DNA of 29,702 nt from Pelagophyceae sp. CCMP2097 (taxonomy: Eukaryota > Sar > Pelagophyceae): the NCBI GenBank assembly GCA_026770575.1, contig MU657252.1, forward strand, positions 20,201-49,902, in the 5' to 3' direction. Positions 28,951 through 29,702 of this stretch are shown here, piece after piece; the first letter of the stretch is position 1, and the number at the start of each line of letters is the position of its first letter. Under the pieces are notes generated by a model. It saw nothing but the letters and a program-made list of their open reading frames with translations, was not told the DNA's origin and searched no databases. The position numbers were made by a program, and so were the translations under genes.

Positions 28951-29434
28951 GAGGACCCGAAGGGTCCTTGCCGTTTAATCAACGTCAGTTTACGGCAAGG
29001 GCCCTTCGGGTCCTTTGATTGAAGGATTACCATGGGCAATTTTGTCTGTCCGTCTGTCCGTCCTTATGTCTGTCCCCGGGTAAATCCGTGAGGTTCCACC
29101 TTTGGGAAGAAAAGGGCAGCAACTCGGCAGATTCAGCGACTGGTGGTTGATGCGATTGCTAAAATTGGGAGTGGAGGTCGAGCAGGAGCCTCATTGGAAT
29201 CATCATATATGAAGTTTTTGGTCACAGGTTCGATCGAATCTGGTCGGCCGCAAAAAAACAAAAAGAAATAGCTCAATAAGAAATTAAAAAAATAAAAATA
29301 AAGATAAGGAGGATTTGAAGGTTCAGCGATTAGTTAAATAATTTTAATTATTTACGTGGGCATTGCAATGGGATTTGTCTGTATCCTTCGCTCGAAGTCG
29401 GGTCCTCCGTGTGCCTCCGGCGCGCTCTTGTAAT
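28951..29434 (+). mobile_element. SINE-like dispersed family, right copy, uninterrupted
   Basis: It matches the left copy in inverse. In order: a 23-bp-arm hairpin (GGACCCGAAGGGTCC type, 28953-29017), a GTCT/GTCC microsatellite (about 29044-29073), a tRNA-type B box with a 4-bp duplication (GGTTCGATCGAATCT, about 29227-29241), GGTCGGCCGC, an A-rich tail (29250-29305), and a short AT palindrome (TAAATAAT-TTTA-ATTATTTA, about 29334-29353). It serves as the empty site for the two insertions in the left copy. Confidence 0.7.
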
Positions 29435-29702
29435 ATCCGCATGATGCGTTGTTGCTGGTGCTTGTACTGGAACGAGTGGACAGTGGCTAAGGGTAGCTCC
29501 GACGGGTCGTGCCCACCGTGATCGTCGAAGCCCCCCTCTACGATCAAGTGGTTTTCTTACCCCATCCCGTCGAGTTGATCTCTGTGGCTCCTTGTCTGAC
29601 TGTGCTCGTCCACGCCCTGCTCGTCCACGACACGCGTCGCGTAAGCCACCCTCCCGTCGAGTTGAAGTCACCAACGGACAGCTCCGTCCAACGGACGCCT
29701 GG
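29435..29702. other. Window end with a 40-bp stretch shared with 8935-8972
   Basis: No supported gene. CGTCCACGACACGCGTCGCG and the following 20 bases (29622-29661) recur at 8935-8972 with one small indel. On the minus strand both read GGWLTRRVSWT. The motif CCCGTCGAGTTGA occurs twice (about 29566-29578 and 29653-29665). It could be the edge of a gene continuing beyond the window. Confidence 0.4.

Overview
The window looks like nuclear DNA of a eukaryotic microbe, most likely a GC-rich stramenopile alga of the pelagophyte type (Aureococcus-like). The reasons are dense genes with strong GC bias at third codon positions, very short GT-AG introns (44-112 nt, many with a GTGCG donor), expanded ankyrin, MYND, Sel1 and kelch families, and an interstitial TTAGGG telomere-type array. 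Species is inference. No rRNA gene, canonical tRNA gene, CRISPR array or prokaryotic operon is visible.

Layout. 1-12.3 kb is a compact block: a GT32-like glycosyltransferase (+, 379-1590) converges, with 32 bp between stop codons, on a giant PH-domain/ankyrin protein (-, five exons, about 2,200 aa). Upstream of that on the same strand is a gene whose reconstructed protein joins a ChaC-type gamma-glutamylcyclotransferase to the C-terminal PUA domain of glutamate 5-kinase (-, 8987-10256). A secreted beta-propeller-like protein (-, 10845-12310) follows. A low-complexity gap lies at 12.3-13.5 kb. 13.5-18.0 kb holds a BTB/kelch gene (-), a broken MYND-RING-Sel1 gene (+), the first codons of a second MYND gene, and a Sel1-PDZ gene (-). 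A poorly resolved multi-exon gene lies at 18.3-19.2 kb.

19.6-24.3 kb is AT-richer, has no convincing host gene and is packed with nested repeats: four different inverted-repeat elements in or near the window bounded by TA dinucleotides (one of them at 28.7 kb), a 440-bp TRIM-like element with 86-bp terminal direct repeats and a 5-bp target duplication, a tRNA-derived SINE-like family, diverged direct repeats and telomeric hexamers. A second, uninterrupted copy of the SINE-like family at 28.95-29.43 kb in inverted orientation serves as the empty site that proves two of these insertions.

Between the inverted family copies lie a five-exon P-loop kinase with a C-terminal UBA domain (+, 24553-25536) and a conserved, unrecognised multi-exon protein (-, 25684-28390), with a 117-bp-arm foldback element near its 5' end.

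Most valuable items: the ChaC-PUA fusion with a cluster of TGACGT (bZIP-type) sites just upstream, the kinase-UBA fusion, and the TRIM-like element carrying a tRNA-like box. Gene functions do not form one pathway; the ChaC-PUA protein is the only one that by itself suggests a metabolic link, between glutathione breakdown and glutamate/proline metabolism. Exon models were built by hand from reading frame, splice signals and domain continuity.
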